64,000 nt of DNA from Paractinoplanes tereljensis (GTDB lineage: Bacteria > Actinomycetota > Actinomycetes > Mycobacteriales > Micromonosporaceae). Below are positions 56,481 to 64,000 of the stretch, piece after piece. The notes under the pieces are model-generated. The model did no database searches. It saw only the letters and a program-made list of their open reading frames with translations, and had not been told where the DNA came from. Made by a program: the position numbers and the translations under genes. The stretch spans positions 372,001-436,000 of the forward strand of contig NZ_BOMY01000002.1 of assembly GCF_016862435.1 (NCBI RefSeq), written 5' to 3'. Numbering within the stretch: the stretch's first letter is position 1; each line of letters begins with the position of its first letter.

Positions 56481-57559
56481 CGGCCGGCTTGCGGCTGGTC
56501 CCGCCACCTATTCAGCTCACCGACGCGCCCGCGCCGAACTGGAACCATCTCGCCCGCCTGTCCGACGACACCGGGCTGCTCGAGCACGCGCGCAACGCCA
56601 TCGTGCGGCGCGAGCACGGCTACTGCGTCGACGACGTCGGCCGCGGGCTGCTGGTGGCCAGCCGGGAGCCCCGGCCGACCGCGCAGATCGTCGGTCTCGC
56701 CGAGCGCTACCTGGCCTTTCTCACCCACGCGCAGGGGCCGGACGGCGCCTTCCGCAACCGGATGAGCTACGACCGGCACTGGACCGACGAACCCGGCCTC
56801 GGCGACTGCTGGGGACGCGCGCTGTGGGGTCTGGGCACGGCGGCGGCGCGCTCCACGGTGCCCTGGATCCGGCGCGAGGCCGGCGTCGCGTTCCGCTCGG
56901 GAGCGCGGCAACGCTCCACCTGGCCCCGGGCGATGGCGTACGCCGGACTTGGCGCCGCCGAGATGGTGCGCGCCGATCCACGGGACAGCCTGGCGTCCGC
57001 GCTGCTGGCCGACGCGGCCGCCGCCGTCGGGGTGCCCGGCCCGGACCCGGGCTGGGTGTGGCCGTCCGACGAGCTCACCTACGCCAACCCGACGATGGCC
57101 GAGGTGGTGATCGCGGCCGGCGACCTGCTCGGCGACGAGCCCCTGCTGCGTACCGGTCTGAAGATGCTGGCCTGGCTGTGCCGGGAGCAGGACAACGCCG
57201 GGCACCTGTCGGTGGTGCCGGTCGGCGGCTGGCGGGCCGACGTGCCCAAGCATCGTTTCGACCAGCAACCGATCGAGGCGGCCGCGGTGGCCGACGCTTG
57301 CGCGGCCGCATTAGCGGTCACCGGGGACGATCGGTGGGAGGAGCCCCTATTCCGGGCTATCGCTTGGTTTATCGGCGATAACGACGTGCAGACCGTCATG
57401 TATGACCCCCTAACCGGCGGATGTTATGACGGATTAACGGCAGATGGTCCTAATCTGAACCAAGGAGCCGAATCCACCCTCGCGCTTGTGTCCACGCTGC
57501 AGCACGCCCGCACGCTGGCGACCCGAAGTGCGACCCGACCCTCAGGCGGCCTAGCGTGA
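56477..57559 (+). CDS. (alpha/alpha)6-barrel glycosidase/transferase-like protein with TTA codons
   Basis: A 360-residue protein with the tandem helical-hairpin pattern of (alpha/alpha)6 glycoside enzymes. The start motif WNHLARLSDDTGLLEHARNA and REHGYCVDDVGRGLL is conserved in homologues linked to GT4/GH130 genes and often called glycosyltransferase or hypothetical. The catalytic role is unproven. Two rare TTA leucine codons (codons 279 and 320) and less GC-biased codon use mark the last fifth. The start overlaps the previous stop (ATGA) and the end overlaps the GH130 start (GTGA). Confidence 0.82.
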   Translation: MTAGLRLVPPPIQLTDAPAPNWNHLARLSDDTGLLEHARNAIVRREHGYCVDDVGRGLLVASREPRPTAQIVGLAERYLAFLTHAQGPDGAFRNRMSYDRHWTDEPGLGDCWGRALWGLGTAAARSTVPWIRREAGVAFRSGARQRSTWPRAMAYAGLGAAEMVRADPRDSLASALLADAAAAVGVPGPDPGWVWPSDELTYANPTMAEVVIAAGDLLGDEPLLRTGLKMLAWLCREQDNAGHLSVVPVGGWRADVPKHRFDQQPIEAAAVADACAAALAVTGDDRWEEPLFRAIAWFIGDNDVQTVMYDPLTGGCYDGLTADGPNLNQGAESTLALVSTLQHARTLATRSATRPSGGLA

Positions 57560-59046
57560 CCGCAACGATGAACACACAGACATATGTCACCCGCCACGAG
57601 ATCGTCATGCAGCCGGATGCCCGGCGCGTGGTGATCAAGCTGTTCGTGCCCGGCGAGGACGAGCAGACCGTGCACAACCGGGCCTCCAGCCTGATCGAGC
57701 GGATCCTGCAACTCGACGAGGCCGAGACCAGCCGCCTGCTCGACGACGTGCTGACCCGGTTCGCCGGCCGGCACCACGACCTGCTGTCGACCTTCCAGCA
57801 CAACTACGAACTGGTGCAGCACCGGGTGCCGCCGGAGATCGAACTGTCCCCGACCGCCCGCACCCTGATCGGGGCGTACTTCAGCCATGAGTACTCGGTC
57901 GAGGCGGCGGCGCTGTGCAACCCGTCGATGGTGGCCCATCCCGACCAGGAGGGTCTGGATCCGGGCGAGTTCCGGGTGGCGATCAGCCTGCGCCAGATCG
58001 GCGAGGGGCACATCTCCTCGGTCGGGTTCTGCTCGGCGGTGATCGGTCCCGGGGAGCAGATCCGCCTGGAGGACCGGGACGGCCCGCTGGTGATCGGCCA
58101 GCGTGTCGGCGCGCAGCACTACCGCTTCCAGCTGTCGGCGGCGCTGATCGACGAGGGCATCGACAACGAGGCCGCGGCGTACGTGGTGGCCACCCTGCCC
58201 GAGCGTTACACCGACGAGGAGTTCGAGGACGTCATCGGGCACGTGCCGGCCGAACTGCTGTCCCGGCCCACCACCCAGGACACCGTCGACCGGATCCGGC
58301 ACATCGTCGCCGAGGACTACGCGGTGTCGTTCCCGTGCGCGTCGCCGCTGCACCAGCGGATCATGTGGCCGACCACCCGGGCCGAGAGCAACGGCATGGA
58401 GGACGCCCGGTTCGTCCAGACCCTCGACCCGGACGGCCGTACGGCATATCAAGCCACCTACACCGCCTACGACGGCCGGCAGATCTCCGGCCGGGTCATC
58501 TTCACCCGCGACCTGCGGCACTTCGACGTGTCCCCGCTGCACGGGCCGGCCGCGCAGAACAAGGGCATGGCCCTGTTCCCGCGCTACGTCGGCGGGCGGA
58601 AGCTGGCGCTGTGCCGGTCCGACGGCGAGACCCTGGGGCTGAGCGTCCGCGACGAGCAGCACCGGTGGCAGCAGGCCGTTCCGCTGCTGGTGCCGCACCG
58701 GGGCTGGGACCTGATCCAGGTGGGCAACTGCGGTTCCCCGCTGGAGACCGAACAGGGCTGGCTGGTGCTGACCCACGGCGTGGGCCCGATGCGCCGTTAC
58801 TCGCTCGGTGCCATGCTGCTGGACTTGGAGAACCCCGAGCGGGTGGTCGCCGACCTGCCGGACGGCCTGCTCGACCCGGACGACGTGGAGCGCGAGGGCT
58901 ATGTGCCGAACGTTCTCTACTCCTGCGGCGGCCTGATTCAGGACGGCCGGCTGTGGCTGCCGTACGGGGCCAGTGACGTGCGGGTGGGTTTCGCCAGCGT
59001 CGCCCTCGACCAGCTGCTGAGCCGGATGGTGCCCACCGGGTACTGA
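57556..59046 (+). CDS. GH130-family enzyme (beta-mannoside phosphorylase/hydrolase-like)
   Basis: A 496-residue GH130-type five-bladed propeller with a helical N-terminal extension of about 120 residues. Family marks are NGMEDARFVQTL, NKGMALFPRYVGGRKLALCR and the GNCGSPLETEQGWLVLTHGV segment with its phosphate or substrate residues. GH130 enzymes act on beta-mannosides, mostly by phosphorolysis; some extended forms are hydrolases, and the related GT108 makes beta-1,2-mannan. Direction and substrate cannot be decided by eye. The GTG start overlaps the preceding stop. Last gene of the operon, followed by a strong terminator. Confidence 0.85.
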   Translation: MTATMNTQTYVTRHEIVMQPDARRVVIKLFVPGEDEQTVHNRASSLIERILQLDEAETSRLLDDVLTRFAGRHHDLLSTFQHNYELVQHRVPPEIELSPTARTLIGAYFSHEYSVEAAALCNPSMVAHPDQEGLDPGEFRVAISLRQIGEGHISSVGFCSAVIGPGEQIRLEDRDGPLVIGQRVGAQHYRFQLSAALIDEGIDNEAAAYVVATLPERYTDEEFEDVIGHVPAELLSRPTTQDTVDRIRHIVAEDYAVSFPCASPLHQRIMWPTTRAESNGMEDARFVQTLDPDGRTAYQATYTAYDGRQISGRVIFTRDLRHFDVSPLHGPAAQNKGMALFPRYVGGRKLALCRSDGETLGLSVRDEQHRWQQAVPLLVPHRGWDLIQVGNCGSPLETEQGWLVLTHGVGPMRRYSLGAMLLDLENPERVVADLPDGLLDPDDVEREGYVPNVLYSCGGLIQDGRLWLPYGASDVRVGFASVALDQLLSRMVPTGY

Positions 59047-59062
59047 ACTTGGTAACGCACGG

Positions 59063-59098
59063 ACAGGGCCGCCCGACCCGTAGGTCGAGCGGCCCTGT
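59063..59098. terminator. Bidirectional terminator between GH130 and ABC permease genes
   Basis: ACAGGGCCGCCCGACC (59063-59078) pairs with GGTCGAGCGGCCCTGT (59083-59098) over 16 positions with one mismatch and a CGTA loop. It lies between the convergent GH130 and permease stops and can end both transcripts; T-runs are weak. Confidence 0.7.
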
Positions 59099-59110
59099 TC
59101 GGCGTACCCA

Positions 59111-59884
59111 TCAGGCCTTGTTGAAAATGCTCTTGGCCCAGAGGTAGGAGACCAGCGCGATCCCGGCGCACCAGGCGATCGCGATGACGGCGCTGTTGCC
59201 GATCGGGGTGCCGAGCAGGAGGCCCCGGATGGTTTCCATGATCGGGGTGAAGGGCTGGTATTCGGCGAACCAGCGCAGCACCGTGGGCATCGAGTCGGTG
59301 GGGACGAAGCCGCTGCCCAGGAACGGCAGCAGGAGCAGCGGCATCGGGGCGTTGCCGGCCGCCTCGGGGGTCGGCGACTTCAGTCCGAGGGCGACCGACA
59401 GCCAGCTGATGGCCAGCGCGAACAGGGTGAGCAGGCCGATGGCGGCCAGCCATTCGATCGGGTTGGCGTTCGGCCGGAAGCCGATCGCCAGGGCGATCAG
59501 GACCAGCGCGGCCATGCTCAGCAGCTGCTGGATGACGCTGCCGGCGACATGACCGGTGAGGACCGAGGCGCGGGAGATCCGCATCGTCCGGAAGCGGGCG
59601 ATGATCCCCTCGGTCATGTCGGTGGCCACCATGACGGCGGTGCCGGTCGCGGCCGTGGCCGCCGTCATGAGCAGGATGCCGGGGACGATGTAGTTGACGT
59701 AACCGGCCCGTCCGCCCCCGATGCCCGCGCCGAGCGCGCCGCCCAGCACGAAGACGAACAGCAGCAGGATGATGACCGGCGTGATGATCAGCTGCACGGT
59801 CATCGCCGGATATCGGATCAGGCGCTTGAGCTGACGCCTGACCATGGTGGACGAGTCGCGGGTGGCGAGGGCGAGGGTGGTCAT
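59111..59884 (-). CDS. ABC-2 type transporter permease (DrrB-like)
   Basis: A 257-residue ABC-2 permease with six predicted membrane helices. Typical pieces are SSTMVRRQLKRLIRYPAMTV at the start, MTEGIIARFRTMRISRASVL in the cytoplasmic loop and the C-terminal RWFAEYQPFTPIMETIRGLL. It forms the exporter with the DrrA-like ATPase, whose stop overlaps its start by 4 bp. Such DrrAB pairs export drugs or lipids; here the partner DUF4097 gene and the nearby regulator suggest a stress or envelope function. Confidence 0.9.
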   Translation of the reverse strand: MTTLALATRDSSTMVRRQLKRLIRYPAMTVQLIITPVIILLLFVFVLGGALGAGIGGGRAGYVNYIVPGILLMTAATAATGTAVMVATDMTEGIIARFRTMRISRASVLTGHVAGSVIQQLLSMAALVLIALAIGFRPNANPIEWLAAIGLLTLFALAISWLSVALGLKSPTPEAAGNAPMPLLLLPFLGSGFVPTDSMPTVLRWFAEYQPFTPIMETIRGLLLGTPIGNSAVIAIAWCAGIALVSYLWAKSIFNKA

Positions 59885-60807
59885 CGGTTTGCCTCCGTCA
59901 GAGTCAGGAAAACGTCATCCAGGTCAGGGGTGTGCACGCTCATCGAGTCGATGTCGATGTCGTTCTGGTCCAGTCGCGCCAGTAGCTCGCGGATCGACTT
60001 GACGCCGCCGTCGCTCGGCACCTGCAGGGTGAGCGCCTCCGGATCGGCGACCGCCGCCGGCAGCAGGGATTTGGCCTCGTCGAGCAGGTGCGGGTCGGTG
60101 AAGGTGAGCTCGATGTGGCCGCCCGGGATGCGCCGCTTGAGTTCCTCGGCGGTGCCCTCGGCGATCAGCCGGCCGTGGTCGAGCAGAACGATCCGGTCGG
60201 CGAGCTGATCGGCCTCCTCCAGGTACTGCGTGGTGAGGAAGATGGTGACGCCGCCCGCCACCAGCTCCCGGACGATCCGCCACATCTCCCGGCGGCTGCG
60301 CGGGTCGAGGCCGGTGGTCGGCTCGTCCAGGAAGATCAGCCGGGGGTCGCCGACCAGGGTCATCGCCAGGTCGAGCCGGCGTTGCATGCCGCCGGAGTAG
60401 GTCGAGGCCGGCTTACCGGCCGCCTCGACCAGATCGAAGCGTTCGAGCAGTTCGGCGGCCTTGCGCCTGCCCTCGGCCCGGGACAGGTGCTTGAGGTCGG
60501 CCATCAGGAGCAGGTTCTCCTCGCCGGTGAGCAGCTTGTCGACCGCCGAGTACTGGCCGGTCACCCCGATCGCGCCGCGCACGTCGTCGGGGCGGGCGGC
60601 CAGGTCGTGGCCGGCGACGGTGACCGTGCCGCCGTCCGGCGCGATCAGGGTGGACAGGATCTGGACGGTGGTGGTCTTGCCGGCCCCGTTCGGGCCGAGG
60701 AGGGCGAAGATCGTTCCCTCGGTGACGGCCAGGTCGATGCCGTCGAGCACGACCTTGTCGCCGTAGGACTTACGCAGCCCGTTCGCCGCGATGGCCAGGT
60801 TGGTCAT
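59881..60807 (-). CDS. ABC transporter ATP-binding protein (DrrA-like)
   Basis: A 308-residue ATPase: Walker A GPNGAGKTTT (residues 38-47), Q-loop near GVTGQYSAVDKLLTG, signature YSGGMQRRLDLAM, Walker B LIFLDEPTTGLDP and H-loop TTQYLEEAD. The C-terminal domain (from about 220) carries the DrrA-type extension ending SVHTPDLDDVFLTLT. It energises export with the permease. ATG start 11 bp after the DUF4097 stop, overlapping no gene; ATGA overlap into the permease. Confidence 0.92.
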   Translation of the reverse strand: MTNLAIAANGLRKSYGDKVVLDGIDLAVTEGTIFALLGPNGAGKTTTVQILSTLIAPDGGTVTVAGHDLAARPDDVRGAIGVTGQYSAVDKLLTGEENLLLMADLKHLSRAEGRRKAAELLERFDLVEAAGKPASTYSGGMQRRLDLAMTLVGDPRLIFLDEPTTGLDPRSRREMWRIVRELVAGGVTIFLTTQYLEEADQLADRIVLLDHGRLIAEGTAEELKRRIPGGHIELTFTDPHLLDEAKSLLPAAVADPEALTLQVPSDGGVKSIRELLARLDQNDIDIDSMSVHTPDLDDVFLTLTEANR

Positions 60808-60818
60808 GTCGGGCCTCC

Positions 60819-61490
60819 TTAGTTGCTGCGGGCGGCGATGTCGCCGACCGTGGTGGTCGCGTGGATGGCGAGCTGGGCGGCGGCGCCCTCGGTGTTCGTC
60901 AGCTCGTTGTGGATCCGGCCGAGCGTGGTGCCGGCGTCCAGCGACGCCGAGGAACCGGCGGCGGCACCGACCGAGATCTCGCCGGCCTCGGTGCGCAGCA
61001 CGACCGTGCCGCGAACCGCCTCGGCGATCCGGATGTCGCCCTTGCTGGTGCGGATCTCGGCGGGGCCGGTGAGCCGGCCGACCTCGACGTCGCCGGCGAC
61101 GGTGGTGAGGCGGATGCTCGCGGCCTCGTCGATCTTGATGGGGCCGTGCGCGCTCTCGTAGGCGAGGTCGCCGAGCCGGCCGGCCACCCGGAACTCGGCG
61201 CTGGCCGCCTTGGCCTCGACCCGGGAGCCGGTGGGCAGCTGGACCGTCACCTCGATGGCGCCGGACGGGCCGAAGAGCTGGTTCTTGGCGACCGCCTCGA
61301 TCCGGAGGACGCCGTCGGCGTACTCGACCCGGGTCTCTTCGGCGACCTTCAGGTCGCGGGCCTTGGTGGCGTCGGCGGGCAGAACCTCGACCACGGTGTC
61401 GGGCCGGTCGGCGGCGATGAACCGGATGCGTCCGGCCGGGATGTCGAGGATGGCGGCGATCGGAGCGGGGGTTGCGAAGTCGTTTCTCAT
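60819..61490 (-). CDS. DUF4097 beta-helix protein
   Basis: A 223-residue protein of the DUF4097 family, built from repeated short beta strands (GDLAYESAHGPIKIDEAASI, RTSKGDIRIAEAVRGTVVLR, TEAGEISVGAAAG) that form an adhesin-like right-handed helix. No signal peptide is evident. In actinomycetes DUF4097 genes often precede DrrAB transporters, as here, and may have a scaffold or regulatory role; the function is unknown. It is the first gene of the leftward operon. Confidence 0.87.
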   Translation of the reverse strand: MRNDFATPAPIAAILDIPAGRIRFIAADRPDTVVEVLPADATKARDLKVAEETRVEYADGVLRIEAVAKNQLFGPSGAIEVTVQLPTGSRVEAKAASAEFRVAGRLGDLAYESAHGPIKIDEAASIRLTTVAGDVEVGRLTGPAEIRTSKGDIRIAEAVRGTVVLRTEAGEISVGAAAGSSASLDAGTTLGRIHNELTNTEGAAAQLAIHATTTVGDIAARSN

Positions 61491-61532
61491 ACCGGAAACG
61501 CTACGTTGCGTTCACGATTCACTCAAGATAGT

Positions 61533-61627
61533 TGTTGCAAGCAAAACTTATCCTTGCAGCTCAGATGCTATATATCGTTGCACCTGGATACTTACAATGC
61601 AACGACCGCCCTTGCCGCTGTTGCAAT
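61533..61627. promoter_or_regulatory. Cluster of TTGCA motifs with an 8-bp dyad
   Basis: The AT-rich region between the divergent DUF4097 and dual-HTH regulator genes holds several copies of the TTGCA/TGCAA core. TCGTTGCA (61575-61582) and TGCAACGA (61598-61605) form a perfect 8-15-8 dyad. Likely operators for the regulator encoded at 61683. Confidence 0.6.
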
Positions 61628-61682
61628 GGCCTGGAAGTGAACGCTATGCTGAGGTCCTTCGAGGAGCACTGTGGAGGACCTG

Positions 61683-62468
61683 ATGCCGGGAGGCAGACTC
61701 ACCCAGCCGGAACGCCAGCAGATCGCGCTGGGGCTGGCCGACGGGCTCCCCTACGCGGAGATCGCCCGGCGCATCGACCGGCCCACCTCGACGGTCACGC
61801 GCGAGGTGATGCGCAACGGCGGCCCCACCGCCTACCGCGCCGAGCTGGCCCACCACGCCACCGAACGCCGCACCCACCGGCGGAAGCAGTCGGCGGGCCG
61901 GGGGCCGTCGGCGTCGGTGCAGCCCGACGGACGCGACGCCGAGGCGGTGCGGGCCTACGAGGAGGTGTTCACGACGGTCATCATGGCGGCGGGCACGCCC
62001 CGGATGATGGCCCGGGTGCAGGCCTGCCTCTACACCACCGACACCGGCAGCCTCACCGCGGCCGAGCTGGTCCAGCGCCTGCAGGTGAGCCCGGCGTCGA
62101 TCTCGAAGGCGGTCGCGTTCCTGGAGAGCCAGGGCCTGATCCGCCGCGAGCGCGACGAGCGCCGCCGCGACCTCTACGTGGTCGACGACGACATCTGGTA
62201 CCAAGCGATGATCGCCAGTGCCCAGTCGACTGCCGCGATCATCGAAATCGCCCGGCAGGGCGTGGGCGTCCTCGGCCCCGACACCCCGGCCGCCGCCCGC
62301 CTGGAGAACATCGCCCGCTTCCTCGACTTCGTCAGCGAGAGCATCGCCCGCGCCGCCGAGCAGGCCCGCGAGCTGCTGCACGCCTCCCCGATCGAAAGCG
62401 CCGCCCCTATCGAGAGCGCAGCACCAGAACCGCCAGCTGGACCCGGTTCGACAGGTCGAGTTTCGTGA
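61683..62468 (+). CDS. Dual-HTH regulator (IS30-like HTH plus GbsR/MarR domain)
   Basis: A 261-residue regulator. Residues 6-45 are an HTH_38/IS30-transposase-like helix-turn-helix (LTQPERQQIALGLADGLPYA then RRIDRPTSTVTREVMRNGG), and residues about 75-225 a GbsR/MarR winged helix (LVQRLQVSPASISKAVAFLE). I chose the ATG at 61683 with GGAGG 5 nt upstream; the GTG at 61671 is also possible. A small tandem repeat (SPIESAAPIESAAPE) near the end overlaps the convergent response regulator by 62 bp. It probably represses the divergent DUF4097-ABC operon. Confidence 0.87.
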   Translation: MPGGRLTQPERQQIALGLADGLPYAEIARRIDRPTSTVTREVMRNGGPTAYRAELAHHATERRTHRRKQSAGRGPSASVQPDGRDAEAVRAYEEVFTTVIMAAGTPRMMARVQACLYTTDTGSLTAAELVQRLQVSPASISKAVAFLESQGLIRRERDERRRDLYVVDDDIWYQAMIASAQSTAAIIEIARQGVGVLGPDTPAAARLENIARFLDFVSESIARAAEQARELLHASPIESAAPIESAAPEPPAGPGSTGRVS

Positions 62469-63066
62469 AAATGCGGGTCAGGTAGGCCTTCACCGTCGGC
62501 GTGCTCATCAGCAGCTCGCCGCCGATCTCCTGGTTGGTGCGGCCGTCGGCGATCAGCTCGGCGACGCCGCGCTCGCTGGGCGTCAGTTGGGTCAGGGCCG
62601 CCCGCGCGCGGTCTCGGGCCGGGTCTTCCACGCCGGCCGCGGCCAGCCCCATCACCTGCCGCAGCACCGTCGAGGTGAACATCGGCTCGCCGGCTGCGGC
62701 CCGGCAGATCGCCCGGGCGATGTCGGCCGGTGGCTCGTGCTTGAGCAGGAACCCGCATGCCCCGACCTGCATGGCCCGCCGCACGTGCTCATCGGTGTCG
62801 AAAGTGGTCAGCACCAGCACCTCGGGCGCGTCCCGCCGACGGCGCAGGTCGGCGGTGGCGGTGAGCCCGTCCATCCCCGGCATCCGGATGTCCATCAGCA
62901 CGACCTCGGGCCGGAAGGTGTTGACCGCGGCGGCCACCTCGGTGCCGTCCGAGATCGCCCCGACCACCTCGATCTCGTCGAAGGCCCCGAGCATCATCGC
63001 CAGCCCCTGCCGGACCATCGCGTCGTCGTCCACGATGAGCACCCGCACGGCCTTCAGGTCTGCCAC
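62407..63066 (-). CDS. NarL/LuxR-family response regulator
   Basis: A 219-residue response regulator. The receiver (7-125) has the acidic DDD at 13-15, phospho-acceptor D near 59 (VVLMDIRMPG) and K near 109 (FLLKHEPP); the LuxR HTH (150-210) reads LTPSERGVAELIADGRTNQE then GELLMSTPTVKAYLTRIFTK. Start GTG at 63066 overlaps the kinase by 13 bp; an internal GTG at 63048 would avoid this. The 3' end overlaps the dual-HTH regulator by 62 bp. Confidence 0.9.
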   Translation of the reverse strand: MADLKAVRVLIVDDDAMVRQGLAMMLGAFDEIEVVGAISDGTEVAAAVNTFRPEVVLMDIRMPGMDGLTATADLRRRRDAPEVLVLTTFDTDEHVRRAMQVGACGFLLKHEPPADIARAICRAAAGEPMFTSTVLRQVMGLAAAGVEDPARDRARAALTQLTPSERGVAELIADGRTNQEIGGELLMSTPTVKAYLTRIFTKLDLSNRVQLAVLVLRSR

Positions 63067-64000
63067 GGCAGCCAGGCCTTCACGTCGAACTCGCCGGTGG
63101 GGGTCGGCCCGTGCTCCAGATCGCCGCCGGCCAGCTGCACCCGCTCCCGCATCCCGACCAGGCCCGCGCCGGCCCCGGGAATCGTCCCCACCGCCTTGCG
63201 CGGCGGGCCCGCGTGGTGCCAGCCGAGGTCGTTGACCACCCGCACCGACAGACCTTTCAGGTGGATCACGTCGACGTCGACCCGGACCGCGGCGCCCGGC
63301 GCGTGCTTGAGCGCGTTGGTCAGCGCCTCCTGAACGATCCGGTAGGCGTGCCGCCCGGTCTGGTCGGGCACCTCGCCGGAGTCGTCATTCCCGCCGGTCA
63401 GCGACAGGCTGACCTCGGCACCGGCCTCGCGGGATCGCTCCACCAGCGCCGGCACGTCGCCGAGCGTCGGCAGCGGGCGGTCGAGCGCCGGGGCGCGCAG
63501 CGTGCCGAGCACGGTGCGGAGGTCTTCCAGGGCGTCGTGCGCGCACTGCCGGATCACGCCGGCCGCCTGCCGCTCGTCGTCGTCGGCGTCGCGGCGCACC
63601 GACAGCGCCCCGGCGTGCACCGCCAGCAGCGAGATGCGGTGGGCGAGCACGTCGTGCATCTCGCGGGCGATCTGCTCGCGCTCGGCGTGCCGGGCCTGCT
63701 CGATCCGCAGCCGCTGCCCCTCCTCGGCCTGCCGGACCCGCTCGGCCCAGGAGGCGACCAGTTGCCGCTGCGCCCGGATCACCATGGCCACCGCGACCAG
63801 GCTGACGTGCATCAACACCAGGAAGGCGACGGATTCGTAGTATTCCTGGGTCGGGCCCAGCACCAGCCCGTAGATCACGGCGGTGGCGGTGGCGTGCAGG
63901 GCGGCCAGCGCGATCGCGAACCGGGCCGGGCGGTGCAGGGCCACCGCGAACAACGCGACCGGGGTGGCGCCCATCGGCATGCCGAGCAGGATGCCGATCG
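63054..64000 (-). CDS. Sensor histidine kinase, partial (5' end outside the window)
   Basis: At least 315 residues of a NarL-type kinase; the frame stays open to the window edge, so the N-terminus and further membrane helices are missing. Visible parts are two to three membrane helices, a coiled linker (QAEEGQRLRIEQARHAEREQ), the HisKA_3 site in IAREMHDVLAHRISLL and a HATPase domain (RIVQEALTNALKHA, GLVGMRERVQLAGG). It is coupled to the response regulator gene by overlap. An internal ATG at 63980 could mimic a start, but the frame upstream is equally hydrophobic. Confidence 0.88.
   Translation of the reverse strand, partial: IGILLGMPMGATPVALFAVALHRPARFAIALAALHATATAVIYGLVLGPTQEYYESVAFLVLMHVSLVAVAMVIRAQRQLVASWAERVRQAEEGQRLRIEQARHAEREQIAREMHDVLAHRISLLAVHAGALSVRRDADDDERQAAGVIRQCAHDALEDLRTVLGTLRAPALDRPLPTLGDVPALVERSREAGAEVSLSLTGGNDDSGEVPDQTGRHAYRIVQEALTNALKHAPGAAVRVDVDVIHLKGLSVRVVNDLGWHHAGPPRKAVGTIPGAGAGLVGMRERVQLAGGDLEHGPTPTGEFDVKAWLPWQT

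Noticed and set aside
1..64000. CRISPR arrays, prophage or complete insertion sequences
   Set aside because: No regularly spaced direct repeats, no cas, integrase, capsid or intact transposase genes were seen; the only transposase-like piece is the HTH within the regulator at 61.7 kb.

Overview
The window is 64 kb of very GC-rich bacterial DNA. Third codon positions are almost all G or C, GTG starts and 4-bp ATGA/GTGA stop-start overlaps are common, and the gene families are typical of actinomycetes. The content (secreted S1 and S8 proteases, many solitary MerR/TetR/MarR regulators, DUF1990, DUF4097, NarL-type two-component pairs, a type B L36) fits a filamentous actinomycete. My best guess is a Micromonosporaceae member such as Actinoplanes; this is inference, as no rRNA or taxonomic marker is present. 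I found no tRNA, rRNA, CRISPR array, prophage or intact insertion sequence.

Layout. 1-2.1 kb: a leftward set, lipid kinase, YihY-type membrane protein and the start of a further membrane protein. 2.2-4.0 kb: a tightly coupled DUF1990, metallo-hydrolase and DedA operon. 4-7.1 kb: a secreted class A beta-lactamase-like protein, a repetitive helical protein, a DinB protein and a MerR-VOC fusion regulator. 7.15-8.26 kb: a gene-poor stretch with degenerate repeats, a gene remnant and strong hairpins, followed by a secreted S1 protease. 9.5-18.7 kb: the largest functional unit, a two-sided organosulfur (sulfonate) locus. The left side has an ABC importer (SsuABC-like), a cupin and an SsuD-like monooxygenase, then a winged-helix regulator and an FAD/NAD(P) protein. 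The right side has two more flavin-dependent monooxygenases, each followed by a reductase. 18.8-25.8 kb: an S8 protease, ribosomal protein L36 type B, a two-component system with a membrane partner, an orphan HicB-like protein, and a nucleotidyltransferase/XdhC pair. 25.8-38.5 kb: redox and detoxification enzymes with divergent regulators, an isochorismatase/GlxA pair, a secreted peptidase, MarR with an Old Yellow Enzyme, and an Entner-Doudoroff kinase/aldolase pair. 38.5-39.0 kb: a second gene-poor stretch holding another repeat copy. 39-45.8 kb: GNAT, a double-HTH MerR with an erythromycin-esterase-like gene, a quinone-oxidoreductase-like MDR enzyme, and a CocE hydrolase with TetR. 45.7-54 kb: a GGDEF-EAL protein divergent from a secreted peptidoglycan amidase, an FAD monooxygenase with a GntR-TetR fusion, and a GH13 glucosidase. 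54.1-59 kb: a GT4, GT4, (alpha/alpha)6-barrel, GH130 glycan module. 59.1-64 kb: an ABC exporter with DUF4097, a dual-HTH regulator and a second two-component system running off the end.

Most notable. (i) A 171-bp near-perfect palindrome between marR and the KDG kinase gene supplies the stop codons of both. (ii) The glycosyltransferase/GH130 module is translationally coupled, has large intergenic hairpins, and one gene carries two rare TTA codons. (iii) Two unlinked MerR-type promoters share identical 19-bp-spacer, apparently leaderless geometry. (iv) A dispersed repeat family of about 72 bp carries a DLAEFL-type peptide. (v) XdhC carries an in-frame triple repeat. Half of the convergent gene pairs overlap at their 3' ends, one of them by 93 bp. 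No single region is clearly a wholly new system; the GH130 module and the palindromic element are the best candidates.
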